Assembly: GCA_944391825.1 (NCBI GenBank)
Contig: CALXUZ010000008.1
Coordinates: 1 to 32,457 of the forward strand
Direction of reading: 5' to 3'
DNA length: 32,457 nucleotides
DNA from: an uncultured Clostridia bacterium
GTDB taxonomy: Bacteria > Bacillota > Clostridia > TANB77 > CAG-508
Under the pieces are notes generated by a model. It did not search any database and had not been told where the DNA came from. It worked only from the letters and a program-made list of their open reading frames with translations. A program made the translations under genes and the position numbers. This document shows, piece after piece, positions 23,992 through 31,358 of this stretch (its first letter is position 1; every line of letters starts with the position of its first letter).

Positions 23992-24111
23992 CTAATCTTT
24001 TTTTATTAATGATGCTGGCATCTTTGGTTGATGTAAAAGTCCCCAAACGATGCATGCACTATTAGTTGATTTAGCATATTTTTCAGCTACTTTTGCCAAA
24101 AATTTTAACAT
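23992..24111 (-). CDS. agrD: AgrD-like cyclic lactone autoinducer precursor
   Basis: A 39-aa ORF with the AgrD layout: an amphipathic, basic N-terminal leader (MLKFLAKVAEKYAKS), a cysteine at position 20 in NSACIVWGLL that would close the thiolactone ring, then the conserved recognition tail HQPKMPASLIKKD. AgrB would cleave after the ring segment and cyclise it. The mature peptide ends cannot be fixed from sequence; by homology the ring starts at Cys20 and closes four or more residues later. AAGGAGG is 7 nt upstream of the ATG. It lies 76 nt downstream of agrB in the same direction; this gap holds a GC-rich hairpin (GCATT/AATGC around GCCGGCT, 24156-24172). Confidence 0.9.
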   Translation of the reverse strand: MLKFLAKVAEKYAKSTNSACIVWGLLHQPKMPASLIKKD

Positions 24112-24187
24112 TTGTACTCCTCCTTATACTTATTTTTCAAAATTGTATATAACAAGCATTGCCGGCTAATGCCCATTACCAAAACCA

Positions 24188-24808
24188 TTAAAAACTTTCT
24201 TCTGCATAAACTTCATACCCATGCTTATTTTTAGTCAATTTATATGAAATTGGCAGAATAGTTAAATTTTGTAAAAATATTCCATATATTAGCATCCAGC
24301 TTATAATTTTATCTAGAATTAGCACACTAATTACTAATAAAACTATTAATGCTATATATGCTTTTACTTTTTTAGATTTTCTTTCTTTTTTACTCAAAAT
24401 AGGTATATTTTCGGTATCTGCTGGTGCATATTTAGTAATTAATATTATACTTAAAATACCTATTAATATAACAGAGATGTACATAATATAATTTTGCGGA
24501 ATATCAATAAATTTTGCTAATAATATTGGTACTAGATATAAAATGCAAGTTGTAAACATACAACCCAAATGTGTTTTTAAATGGAATCCTCCTGTAAAAC
24601 TACGATATGGTGCTAATAGAAAAAATAAAATCAATGTATACCATCCGATTTGTAATGTAAAACCTATAATAAATAGAATTACAATTTTAGGAAGTTCACC
24701 GAATATTAATTTTACCCCAAAATTGATTATAAGTTCCTTTTCCTCATCTATGTTTTCTACATTTTCTTTTATTTTACTTGTTAGAAAATCACAAAACTTA
24801 TCAATCAT
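24188..24808 (-). CDS. agrB: Accessory gene regulator protein B (AgrB)
   Basis: A 206-aa polytopic membrane cysteine endopeptidase that removes the C-terminal tail of AgrD and forms the thiolactone. The catalytic region is clear: YRSFTGGFHLKTHLGCMFTT, with His76 and Cys83 at almost the same positions as the His77/Cys84 pair of S. aureus AgrB. Several membrane helices follow, with a lysine-rich loop (LSKKERKSKKVK). GAGGAAG precedes the ATG at 24808. The gene heads the agrB-agrD unit. The upstream 169 bp (24809-24977) are very AT-rich without a recognisable -35; a LytTR-driven promoter is plausible but no clear repeat pair could be fixed. Confidence 0.95.
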   Translation of the reverse strand: MIDKFCDFLTSKIKENVENIDEEKELIINFGVKLIFGELPKIVILFIIGFTLQIGWYTLILFFLLAPYRSFTGGFHLKTHLGCMFTTCILYLVPILLAKFIDIPQNYIMYISVILIGILSIILITKYAPADTENIPILSKKERKSKKVKAYIALIVLLVISVLILDKIISWMLIYGIFLQNLTILPISYKLTKNKHGYEVYAEESF

Positions 24809-24977
24809 TTTTCTTCCTCAAAATTAAATGTTGAGTTTATTTTATATTTCAAAAATGATTTATATAAATTTTATATATAAAAACCTTAATTTTTTTATCG
24901 AAAAATGTCGTTTTTTGTTTTATATAAGTTTTTGGAATTTTCGTAAAATTTAGTAAATAATTACCTCCAGAATATAT

Positions 24978-25661
24978 TTATATGCAATTTTCCAAAATTT
25001 TCCAACTGCCTATTTTAGAAGGAATTGACTTAAAAACTAACTTCTCATTTGTAATAGGATGATAAAATTTTAATTCATATGCCCATAACACAATTTGTTT
25101 TCCATGTCCTCTACCACCATATTTCTGGTCACCATATATGCTATGGTTTCTACTAGATAATTGCACTCTTATTTGGTGGTGCCTTCCTGTATGCAAGTTT
25201 ATTTTTAGAACAGATAAATTTAGTTCTTCACTATATTTTAATACTTCATAATCTAATACTGCTAATTTACTGTTTTTAGTGCCTTCTGGTACCACTTTGC
25301 TCATATTATTTCTTTCATCTTTGTACATGTAATCTTCTAGAGTTCCCGCTTCTTGCTCCATTTTTCCATTTACTATTGCAAGATAAGTTTTTTCAAATTG
25401 TTTTTCTCTTACTTGATTGCTAAGTCTGGAAGCTGCTTTTGAAGTTTTTGCAAATACCATTACTCCACCAACTGGTCTATCAAGCCTATGCACTAGCCCT
25501 AAATAGACATTTCCTGGTTTACTGTATTTTTCTTTTAAATATTCTTTTATAATTGTAAGCATATCAATATCACCAGTTTTATCTGCTTGTGATGGTATGT
25601 TTACTGGTTTTTCTACTACTATTATATGGTTATCTTCAAAAATTATTTTTAACTTTTCCAT
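24978..25661 (-). CDS. RluA-family pseudouridine synthase
   Basis: A 227-aa pseudouridine synthase. The catalytic motif is GLVHRLDRPVGGVMVFAKTS near residues 62-81, in which the aspartate of HRLDR is the nucleophile; the following ETYLAIV-like strand (KTYLAIVNGKM) and the C-terminal HTGRHHQIRVQL near 160-171 complete the family pattern. The HRLDRPVGG form is common in single-domain Bacillota enzymes that lack an S4 domain, and none is present here. The RNA target is unknown. It stands alone between AT-rich DNA and the palindromic element at 25706-25866. Confidence 0.92.
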   Translation of the reverse strand: MEKLKIIFEDNHIIVVEKPVNIPSQADKTGDIDMLTIIKEYLKEKYSKPGNVYLGLVHRLDRPVGGVMVFAKTSKAASRLSNQVREKQFEKTYLAIVNGKMEQEAGTLEDYMYKDERNNMSKVVPEGTKNSKLAVLDYEVLKYSEELNLSVLKINLHTGRHHQIRVQLSSRNHSIYGDQKYGGRGHGKQIVLWAYELKFYHPITNEKLVFKSIPSKIGSWKILENCI

Positions 25662-25705
25662 TTTTGCTCCTTTTTTATAACATATATTATTTTATTCTTT
25701 TCTAA

Positions 25706-25866
25706 AAGCCAATAGTATATATATTTTCCAAGCGAGTTAAGGTGGGGACCGGCAAGCTAGAAACCGTTGAAGGATTGCACGGATACCAATTAAATTTATG
25801 AGATGCAATCCGATTACGGTTTCTTCGCAGTTGGGGCGAGCAGGAAAATATATATACTATTGGCTT
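25706..25866. repeat. 161-bp nested palindromic element, single copy here
   Basis: Perfect 24-bp terminal inverted repeats at 25706-25729 and 25843-25866. Inside is a second coaxial structure: AGAAACCGT (25759-25767) with ACGGTTTCT (25816-25824) and GGATTGCA (25772-25779) with TGCAATCC (25804-25811), separated by a symmetric internal loop of 4. The left shoulder has AAGCGAGT...GGGGACC-GGCAAG, partly shared with 13034-13063. The element is richer in G and C than the surrounding DNA and contains no gene. Candidate MITE or structured RNA; its position is between two minus-strand genes. Confidence 0.8.
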
Positions 25867-25893
25867 AGTAAGGAAATTTAAAATCAAATAATT

Positions 25894-26751
25894 TTAGTCT
25901 TCCCAGCGCGCATAAATTCCACAAGGTAAAATTAATTTAGAATCAGTCATTGGCAAGCCAATCTCCCCATGTGAAAAATTGCCACCTTTCTTTATATTTA
26001 ATCTCAATAAATTTTCTAAAACTATACTAGAAATACCAGTTGTATATGAATTTATTAAAAAGAATAATGGTTTTTCGGAAAGTACTTTACTACATAAGCT
26101 TATTAAATCTGGTAAATTTTCTTCAAATTTCCATACTTCACCATTTGTTCCCCTTCCATATGAAGGTGGATCCATAATAATTGCATCATAAGTGTTACCT
26201 CTGCGAATTTCACGGCTTACAAATTTAACTACATCATCTACAATATATCTAACCTTTCTATCTGCTAAGCCAGAAGCAGCCACATTTTCTTTTGCCCATG
26301 TTACCATACCTTTTGAACTATCAACATGGCAAACAGAGGCTCCAGCATAGCTACATGCTACGCTGGCACCCCCTGTATACGCAAATAAATTTAGCACTTT
26401 TATTGGTCTTCCTGCATTTTGTATTTTTTCTATCATCCAGTCCCAATTAACTGCTTGCTCTGGGAATAAGCCTGTATGCTTAAACCCCATTGGCTTAACT
26501 AAAAATGTTAGGTTTTTATAATGTATTTGCCAACTTTCTGGAAGCTTATTTTTGTAATTCCAGGCCCCACCACCGGTAGAACTCCTTATGTACTTAGCAT
26601 TTGCCTTTTTCCACTTTTCTGGAAATGTCTTTTCTTTCCAAATAATTTGTGGGTCGGGTCTAATTAAGTAAATATTCCCCCATCTTTCTAATTTTTCCCC
26701 ATTTGTCATGTCTAATATTTCATAATCTTTCCAATTTTTTGCTATTTCCAT
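25894..26751 (-). CDS. Class I SAM-dependent RNA methyltransferase (RlmI/K-like)
   Basis: A 285-aa Rossmann-fold methyltransferase. The SAM-binding strand is VLNLFAYTGGASVACSYAG near residues 120-138, the acidic strand end is CHVDSSKGMVTWAKEN near 142-157, and the catalytic motif IV is IIMDPPSYGRG near 192-202. The pattern with LFAYTGG and DPPSYG is that of the RlmI/RlmK (PF10672) group, which methylate 23S rRNA, but the PUA domain of RlmI is replaced by a short beta-rich N terminus (GEKLERWGNIYLIRPDPQII). Substrate therefore uncertain. GGAAGG precedes the ATG. A small membrane protein gene lies 18 nt upstream. Confidence 0.9.
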   Translation of the reverse strand: MEIAKNWKDYEILDMTNGEKLERWGNIYLIRPDPQIIWKEKTFPEKWKKANAKYIRSSTGGGAWNYKNKLPESWQIHYKNLTFLVKPMGFKHTGLFPEQAVNWDWMIEKIQNAGRPIKVLNLFAYTGGASVACSYAGASVCHVDSSKGMVTWAKENVAASGLADRKVRYIVDDVVKFVSREIRRGNTYDAIIMDPPSYGRGTNGEVWKFEENLPDLISLCSKVLSEKPLFFLINSYTTGISSIVLENLLRLNIKKGGNFSHGEIGLPMTDSKLILPCGIYARWED

Positions 26752-26769
26752 TTTTTCGTTTCCTTCCTA

Positions 26770-26979
26770 TTATACAGCTGTTAAAATATTAAAAAAATTT
26801 GTAAGCAAAACTATATCAATTCCAATAAAAATAATTGCTGAAAATATTGCCATAGTAATTATTTTATGTTTTTTTATTAGTTTTGCAAATCTGCTTGTCC
26901 ATTTTACCTTCTCAGTCTTTAGTGTGTTATGCACCTCATCATAACGTATTCCAAAAATCATATCTTTTGTATACTCCAT
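26770..26979 (-). CDS. Small single-pass membrane protein, unknown
   Basis: A 69-aa protein with a basic N-terminal half (KWTSRFAKLIKKHKI) and one membrane helix at about residues 41-64 (TMAIFSAIIFIGIDIVLL). AGGAGG lies 7 nt upstream of the ATG, so expression is likely. Positive-inside rule places the N terminus in the cytoplasm. I do not recognise a family. It is in the minus-strand group between uvrC and the methyltransferase, 78 nt after uvrC and 18 nt before the methyltransferase start. Confidence 0.75.
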   Translation of the reverse strand: MEYTKDMIFGIRYDEVHNTLKTEKVKWTSRFAKLIKKHKIITMAIFSAIIFIGIDIVLLTNFFNILTAV

Positions 26980-27057
26980 AAAACCCCTCCTTATGTTATA
27001 AATATATGCGCGTTTTTAAGTTTTATGAATAAAATCGTATAAAAAATTTCGACAAAA

Positions 27058-28851
27058 TCATCTATTTAAATAAACTTTTATTTTTTGTGCTAGATTTAGT
27101 GTAATTCCTGGAATTTTAGTAATTTCCTCTAATTTTGCATTTTTAATATTTTCCACACTTCCGAATTCTTTTAGCAATAATTTTTTTCTAGTTTCTCCTA
27201 TTCCATCTATTTCATCTAGTGCAGATTTTGTAATTTGCTTATCTCTAAGTGACCTATGATATGTAATGGCCTTATCATGTATACAATCTTGAAAATATGT
27301 AATGAGTTTCATTAAATCTTCTGATAAAGGGATTTCCTCTCTATTTTCTGTAATCAATGCTCTTGTTCTATGTTTATCATCTTTTACCATACCATAAACA
27401 GGAATTCTTAAATTTAGCTCTAAAACAGCTTCTTTACCTGCATGAATTTGTGTAACTCCACCATCTACAAATATAACATCTGGTAAGTTACCAAATGCAT
27501 TGTCATTTTTTTCAATACTATGTTTTAGCCTTCTATAAATCACCTCATGCATGCATTTAGGGTCATCTTGGTCAAAAACAGTTTTAATCTTAAAATTACG
27601 TGATAAATTCTTTTTAACTTCTCCATCTTGTAATACACACATTGATGCTACAATAAATTGTCCTGATGTATTTGATATATCATACCCCTCTATTTTCCTT
27701 GGCACTTTTTTTAAGCTTAAAATTTCTTTTAATTCATTAACCGCTTGGTATTTTTCCCTTACCTTGTTTTCAAGTGTTATTTGCGCGTTATTTTCTGCCA
27801 TTTCAACTAATCTTAGTTTTTCACCCTTTTGTGGTGTTTTTATTTCAACTTTTCTTCCAGCTGTTTTGCTAAGCCAGGTTTCCAATATATCTTTATCTTC
27901 AATTTCTTCTCTTAACATTATTTTATTCGGCAAAATCACTTCTGTTAAATAATGTTGTTTTAAAAAGTTAGAAAGAATTTCTTTATCTGTTTCATCTTGC
28001 AAACCTTCTAAAAAATAGTGGTGCCTTTCCACCATTTTGCTTCCTCTAATTAAAAATAATTCTATACAAATATGGAAAGGGCTTCTTGCTAGCCCAATTA
28101 CATCTATATCATGCTCTGATAAATTAGAAACTTTTTGCTTTTCCTCTGTAATCCTTTGGATTGCATACTTTTTATCTCTTAGCATTGCAGCTTTTTCATA
28201 TTCTAGTTTGTTTGAAGCTTCTTTGATTTCTTCGTCCAATTTTTCAATTACTGCACCTGTTTTTCCTTCTAACAGACTAATAATCTGGTTTATTTGTGCA
28301 GAATATTCTTCTTTTGAAATCTTTTTAGCACATGGCGCAGAACATCTTTTTATTTGGTAATTTAAGCAAGGTCTTGTTCTTTCCTTAAATACTTTGCACT
28401 GCCTTATTTGGTATCTATTTCGTATGAAATCCAGCATTTCATTGGCAGCACCTACGCTTGGATATGGTCCAAAATATCTTGCTCCATCATTTAAAACTCT
28501 TCTAGTTAAAAATATTCTTGGAAAATCTTCCTTTGTTGTTATTTTTATATATGGGTAGGTTTTATCATCTTTTAAAAGCACATTAAATTTTGGCATATTT
28601 TCTTTAATTAAATTACACTCTAGTATTAACGCTTCTGTTTCATTATCTGTCACAATATATTCAAAATGGTCTATTAATTCAACCATGTTTTCAATTCTTT
28701 TAGTCTTATTATTTTTTCTAAAATATTGCCTTACTCTATTTTTTAAAGAAATAGCCTTTCCAACATATATAATATGGTTATTTTTATCCCTCATAATATA
28801 TACACCAGGTTTGTTAGGTAGCTTTTTTAGTTCTTCTTCAATGTTAAACAT
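27058..28851 (-). CDS. uvrC: UvrABC excinuclease subunit C
   Basis: A 597-aa UvrC that makes both incisions in nucleotide excision repair. The N-terminal GIY-YIG nuclease is KPGVYIMRDKNNHIIYVGKA at about 12-31; a cysteine cluster (CKVFKERTRPCLNYQIKRC, CAPC) follows near 145-170; the UVR motif for UvrB contact is at about 200-230; the C-terminal RNase H-like half has IEGYDISNTSGQFIVASMC and DVIFVDGGVTQI; and tandem helix-hairpin-helix motifs end the protein (LDEIDGIGETRKKLLLKEF, IPGITLNLAQKI). The ATG at 28851 has GGAGG 7 nt upstream and follows the promoter at 28873-28901; the in-frame ATG at 28866 lies at the predicted transcription start. Confidence 0.97.
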   Translation of the reverse strand: MFNIEEELKKLPNKPGVYIMRDKNNHIIYVGKAISLKNRVRQYFRKNNKTKRIENMVELIDHFEYIVTDNETEALILECNLIKENMPKFNVLLKDDKTYPYIKITTKEDFPRIFLTRRVLNDGARYFGPYPSVGAANEMLDFIRNRYQIRQCKVFKERTRPCLNYQIKRCSAPCAKKISKEEYSAQINQIISLLEGKTGAVIEKLDEEIKEASNKLEYEKAAMLRDKKYAIQRITEEKQKVSNLSEHDIDVIGLARSPFHICIELFLIRGSKMVERHHYFLEGLQDETDKEILSNFLKQHYLTEVILPNKIMLREEIEDKDILETWLSKTAGRKVEIKTPQKGEKLRLVEMAENNAQITLENKVREKYQAVNELKEILSLKKVPRKIEGYDISNTSGQFIVASMCVLQDGEVKKNLSRNFKIKTVFDQDDPKCMHEVIYRRLKHSIEKNDNAFGNLPDVIFVDGGVTQIHAGKEAVLELNLRIPVYGMVKDDKHRTRALITENREEIPLSEDLMKLITYFQDCIHDKAITYHRSLRDKQITKSALDEIDGIGETRKKLLLKEFGSVENIKNAKLEEITKIPGITLNLAQKIKVYLNR

Positions 28852-28872
28852 GCTTAATCCTCCCATGTTTCT

Positions 28873-28901
28873 ATTTTACCATAATTGTTTAGCTTTTACA
28901 A
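28873..28901 (-). promoter_or_regulatory. Promoter of uvrC
   Basis: On the minus strand TTGTAA (28896-28901) and TAAAAT (28873-28878), 17-bp spacer, start near 28866. Copy 3 of the nested palindrome begins 13 bp upstream of the -35. Confidence 0.7.
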
Positions 28902-28914
28902 TAACGATAATCTC

Positions 28915-29057
28915 CACAATTGTATTATTACGTTTGCCATTGCTGTCGCCTTCCTTCCATATGTCAAAAATATTTCTAATATTTTTGACATGGGTTAAGT
29001 AGTTGGAAGGCTCTAGAACTACACTTGCTCGGACTGCACTTTCATAATATAATTGTG
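28915..29057 (+). repeat. Nested palindromic repeat, copy 3 (MITE-like)
   Basis: 143 bp, same orientation as the other two copies. Terminal arms begin CACAATT and end AATTGTG. One change in the arm (G at 28922 facing T) would be a G-U wobble in plus-strand RNA, and one further pair is mismatched. The central hairpin is longer than in the other copies, ATGTCAAAAATATT pairing with AATATTTTTGACAT. The GC-rich right third has lost about 11 bases relative to the other copies. It is placed between the divergent uvrC and glmS promoters. Confidence 0.8.
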
Positions 29058-29085
29058 CACTTATTATACTTTTGTGAACTTAAGA

Positions 29086-29131
29086 ACCGTCCCTAAGTCA
29101 CCCTATTTAGGGTGACTGGGACCCGTCCCCA
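29086..29131 (+). repeat. GGGGAC-type hairpin repeat (REP-like), copy B
   Basis: AGTCACCCTA (29096-29105) pairs with TAGGGTGACT (29108-29117), 2-nt loop, then GGGACCCGTCCCCAATT. Nearly identical to copy A at 1627-1671; here it is just upstream of the glmS -35. Confidence 0.7.
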
Positions 29132-29139
29132 ATTATGAA

Positions 29140-29171
29140 TTGACACATTTTGTTTTTTATAGTAATATAAT
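29140..29171 (+). promoter_or_regulatory. Promoter of glmS
   Basis: TTGACA at 29140-29145; the -10 is either TAATAT at 29163-29168 (17-bp spacer) or the overlapping TATAAT at 29166-29171 (20-bp spacer). The leader before the ATG at 29201 is only about 25 nt, so there is no room for a glmS ribozyme. Confidence 0.75.
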
Positions 29172-29200
29172 ATCATTATCTTAAAATAAAGGAGGATATT

Positions 29201-31039
29201 ATGTGTGGAATTGTAGGATACATAGGAAATAAAAAGGCTGTACCTGTATTAATAAATGGATTACTTTCACTTGAATATCGTGGTTATGATTCAGCAGGAA
29301 TTGCCGTTTTAGAAAATAATGAAATTGTTGTGATGAAAGATAAGGGTAGAGTTGCTAATTTGCAAAATATGGATGAAATTAATAATTTAAATTCTTCTAT
29401 TGGTATTGCTCATACTAGATGGGCTACACATGGCAAACCTTCAAAAGAAAATGCTCACCCACATACTGATAATAGTGAACAATTTGTTGTTGTACATAAT
29501 GGAATTATTGAAAATTACAATGAATTAAGAGAATTTTTAACTAAAAAGGGGTATAAATTCTTGTCCCAAACAGATACTGAAGTAATTCCTAATTTAATTC
29601 ATTATTATTATACAAATGGTATTGATGATGATGATAAATTTTTAAGGGCTGTAAAATCTGCTGTTGATGATTTAAAGGGTAGTTATGCAATAGAAGTTAT
29701 CTCAAAATTGCATCCAGATAGAATAATTGTTGTAAGAAAAGATAGCCCCCTTGTTATTGGAAAAGGTAATAAGGAAAACTTTATTGCATCAGATATTCCA
29801 GCTATTTTATCACATACAAAAGATTTTTATTTATTAGATGATTATGAATATGCTGTTATTTTTAAAGATAGTATAAAGTTTTTTGATAATACTTTAATTG
29901 AACATAGCAAAGCTATTAAAAATATTGAGTGGGATGCTACAAGTGCAGAAAAAAATGGTTTTGAAGATTATATGCTAAAAGAAATTTATGAACAACCAAA
30001 TGCTATTCGCGAGACTGTTGGTTCTAGATTTAGCTTAGGTGAAAAATGTAGTTTTGATGATATTGACATTTCAAAAGAATATCTATCAAATATTGATAAA
30101 ATCTGGATTATAGCATGTGGAACAGCAATGCATGCAGGTTTAGTTGGAAAAAATGCTATTGAAAAACTTTGTAGAATTCCAACTGAAGTTGATATTGCTT
30201 CTGAATTTAGATACCGTGACCCAATTGTTAATGAAAAAACTCTATGTATTTACATTAGTCAATCTGGCGAAACAGCAGATACTATAGCAGCTCTAAAACT
30301 TGCTAAATCAAAAGGAGCTAAAACTTTAGCTGTATCAAATGTAATTGGTAGTTCTATTACTAGAGAGGCAGATTATACAATTTATACACATGCAGGACCA
30401 GAAATTGCTGTTGCTTCTACAAAAGCATATACTTCGCAGGTGGTTCTAATGGTAATTTTAGCTATGTATTTTGCTGAAATCCTAGAAACTTGTGATGAAA
30501 AAACTATTTGTGAGTTAAAATCAGATATTCTTGATTTGCCAACTAAAATTGAAACAGTACTAGATTCTATGGAAAAACTAGAAAAATTTGAAAAAAAAGT
30601 ATATACAGAACATGACATGTACTTTTTAGGTAGAGGAATAGATTATGATGTTGCACTAGAAGGTTCTTTAAAACTAAAAGAAATCTCATATATTCACTCT
30701 GAAGCATATGCTGCAGGTGAGTTAAAACATGGTCCAATTGCTTTGATTGAAAATGGAGTTACTGTTATAGGTATTTTAACAGATCCTGATTTAACTTTAA
30801 AATCAATTAGTAATATACAAGAAGTAGTAACAAGAGGAGCTAAGACTTTAATAATTACAAATCAAAACTTAGGAAATGTTACATTTGATTATGTTATTAA
30901 TTTGCCAGAAACAAATAGTCTTATCTCGCCTATTTTATCAGTTGTACCACTTCAATTATTTGCATATTATATTGCTAAAAACAAGGGTCTTGACGTAGAT
31001 AAGCCTAGAAATTTGGCAAAATCTGTAACTGTGGAATAA
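29201..31039 (+). CDS. glmS: Glutamine--fructose-6-phosphate aminotransferase (isomerizing)
   Basis: A 612-aa GlmS making glucosamine-6-phosphate from fructose-6-phosphate and glutamine, the first step towards UDP-GlcNAc for peptidoglycan. The N-terminal class II amidotransferase begins MCGIVGYIGN, with Cys2 as nucleophile after Met removal, and shows LSLEYRGYDSAGIAV, HTRWATHGKPS and VVHNGIIENY. Two SIS domains follow: WIIACGTAMHAGLVGKNAIE, YISQSGETADTIAALKLAKS, then YFLGRGIDYDVALEGSLKLK and the end KPRNLAKSVTVE. AGGAGG is 6 nt before the ATG. The usual ribozyme leader of Bacillota is absent. Its 3' end overlaps bofA on the other strand by 73 bases. Confidence 0.98.
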   Translation: MCGIVGYIGNKKAVPVLINGLLSLEYRGYDSAGIAVLENNEIVVMKDKGRVANLQNMDEINNLNSSIGIAHTRWATHGKPSKENAHPHTDNSEQFVVVHNGIIENYNELREFLTKKGYKFLSQTDTEVIPNLIHYYYTNGIDDDDKFLRAVKSAVDDLKGSYAIEVISKLHPDRIIVVRKDSPLVIGKGNKENFIASDIPAILSHTKDFYLLDDYEYAVIFKDSIKFFDNTLIEHSKAIKNIEWDATSAEKNGFEDYMLKEIYEQPNAIRETVGSRFSLGEKCSFDDIDISKEYLSNIDKIWIIACGTAMHAGLVGKNAIEKLCRIPTEVDIASEFRYRDPIVNEKTLCIYISQSGETADTIAALKLAKSKGAKTLAVSNVIGSSITREADYTIYTHAGPEIAVASTKAYTSQVVLMVILAMYFAEILETCDEKTICELKSDILDLPTKIETVLDSMEKLEKFEKKVYTEHDMYFLGRGIDYDVALEGSLKLKEISYIHSEAYAAGELKHGPIALIENGVTVIGILTDPDLTLKSISNIQEVVTRGAKTLIITNQNLGNVTFDYVINLPETNSLISPILSVVPLQLFAYYIAKNKGLDVDKPRNLAKSVTVE

Positions 31040-31302
31040 TTCACAAAAATATTTTTAAAATAATTAATAAAATAGCGCCGTGGAATACCAAGTATTCCTA
31101 CTAGTATTGATGTAAATATATTTAGTCCAATATGAAATTGAAAAGCGCTTCCAATTAAATTAATTATAAAAATTAAAAGACCACCAAAAATAGAGTTCAT
31201 AATTAATTTAAATATAGCTTTAATGGGAATAGCAAACATTTTGCCCATAACCCATAAGGCAATAATACAAATTAAAATAATAATTATTGTAGAAATGTCC
31301 AA
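30967..31302 (-). CDS. bofA: BofA-like pro-sigma-K processing inhibitor, extended C terminus
   Basis: A 111-aa membrane protein of the BofA family, which in Bacillus holds the SpoIVFB protease inactive during sporulation. The N terminus is a membrane helix (ISTIIIILICIIALWVMG); the BofA signature follows as IMNSIFGGLLIFIINLIGSA and LVGILGIP. After residue about 86 the typical end is lost: the last 25 residues are the antisense reading of the glmS 3' end, including STVTDFAKFLGLSTS. The start is a TTG at 31302, since an in-frame stop lies directly upstream; GGTGAT serves as ribosome site 6 nt away. Both lie in a 16-bp hairpin. yaaL is 56 nt upstream. Confidence 0.8.
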   Translation of the reverse strand: MDISTIIIILICIIALWVMGKMFAIPIKAIFKLIMNSIFGGLLIFIINLIGSAFQFHIGLNIFTSILVGILGIPRRYFINYFKNIFVNYSTVTDFAKFLGLSTSRPLFLAI

Positions 31303-31349
31303 GTTTTATCACCATACCTTTAATTAATAGTTATGATAAAACTTGGACA
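31296..31349 (-). promoter_or_regulatory. 16-bp hairpin enclosing the bofA start codon
   Basis: Bases 31296-31311 pair perfectly with 31334-31349 around a 22-nt loop. In the minus-strand RNA the 3' arm contains most of the GGTGAT site and the TTG start of bofA, so folding should hinder initiation. There is no following U-run, so it is not a typical terminator. Confidence 0.65.
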
Positions 31350-31358
31350 AATATAACT

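Noticed and set aside
24809..24977. LytTR binding repeats upstream of agrB
   Set aside because: Short CGA-containing repeats exist, but spacing and sequence do not fix a convincing 9-bp direct-repeat pair in such AT-rich DNA.
25702..25887. A 61-aa minus-strand ORF
   Set aside because: It is the reading of the nested palindrome 25706-25866 and has no start signal.
29057..29200. A glmS ribozyme upstream of glmS
   Set aside because: The leader after the predicted start is about 25 nt, and the upstream DNA is filled by the palindrome and GGGGAC repeat; no ribozyme core pattern is visible.
30967..31039. The STVTDFAKFLGLSTS tail as a genuine BofA domain
   Set aside because: It is the antisense translation of the conserved glmS 3' end, so its conservation in databases would reflect GlmS and not BofA.
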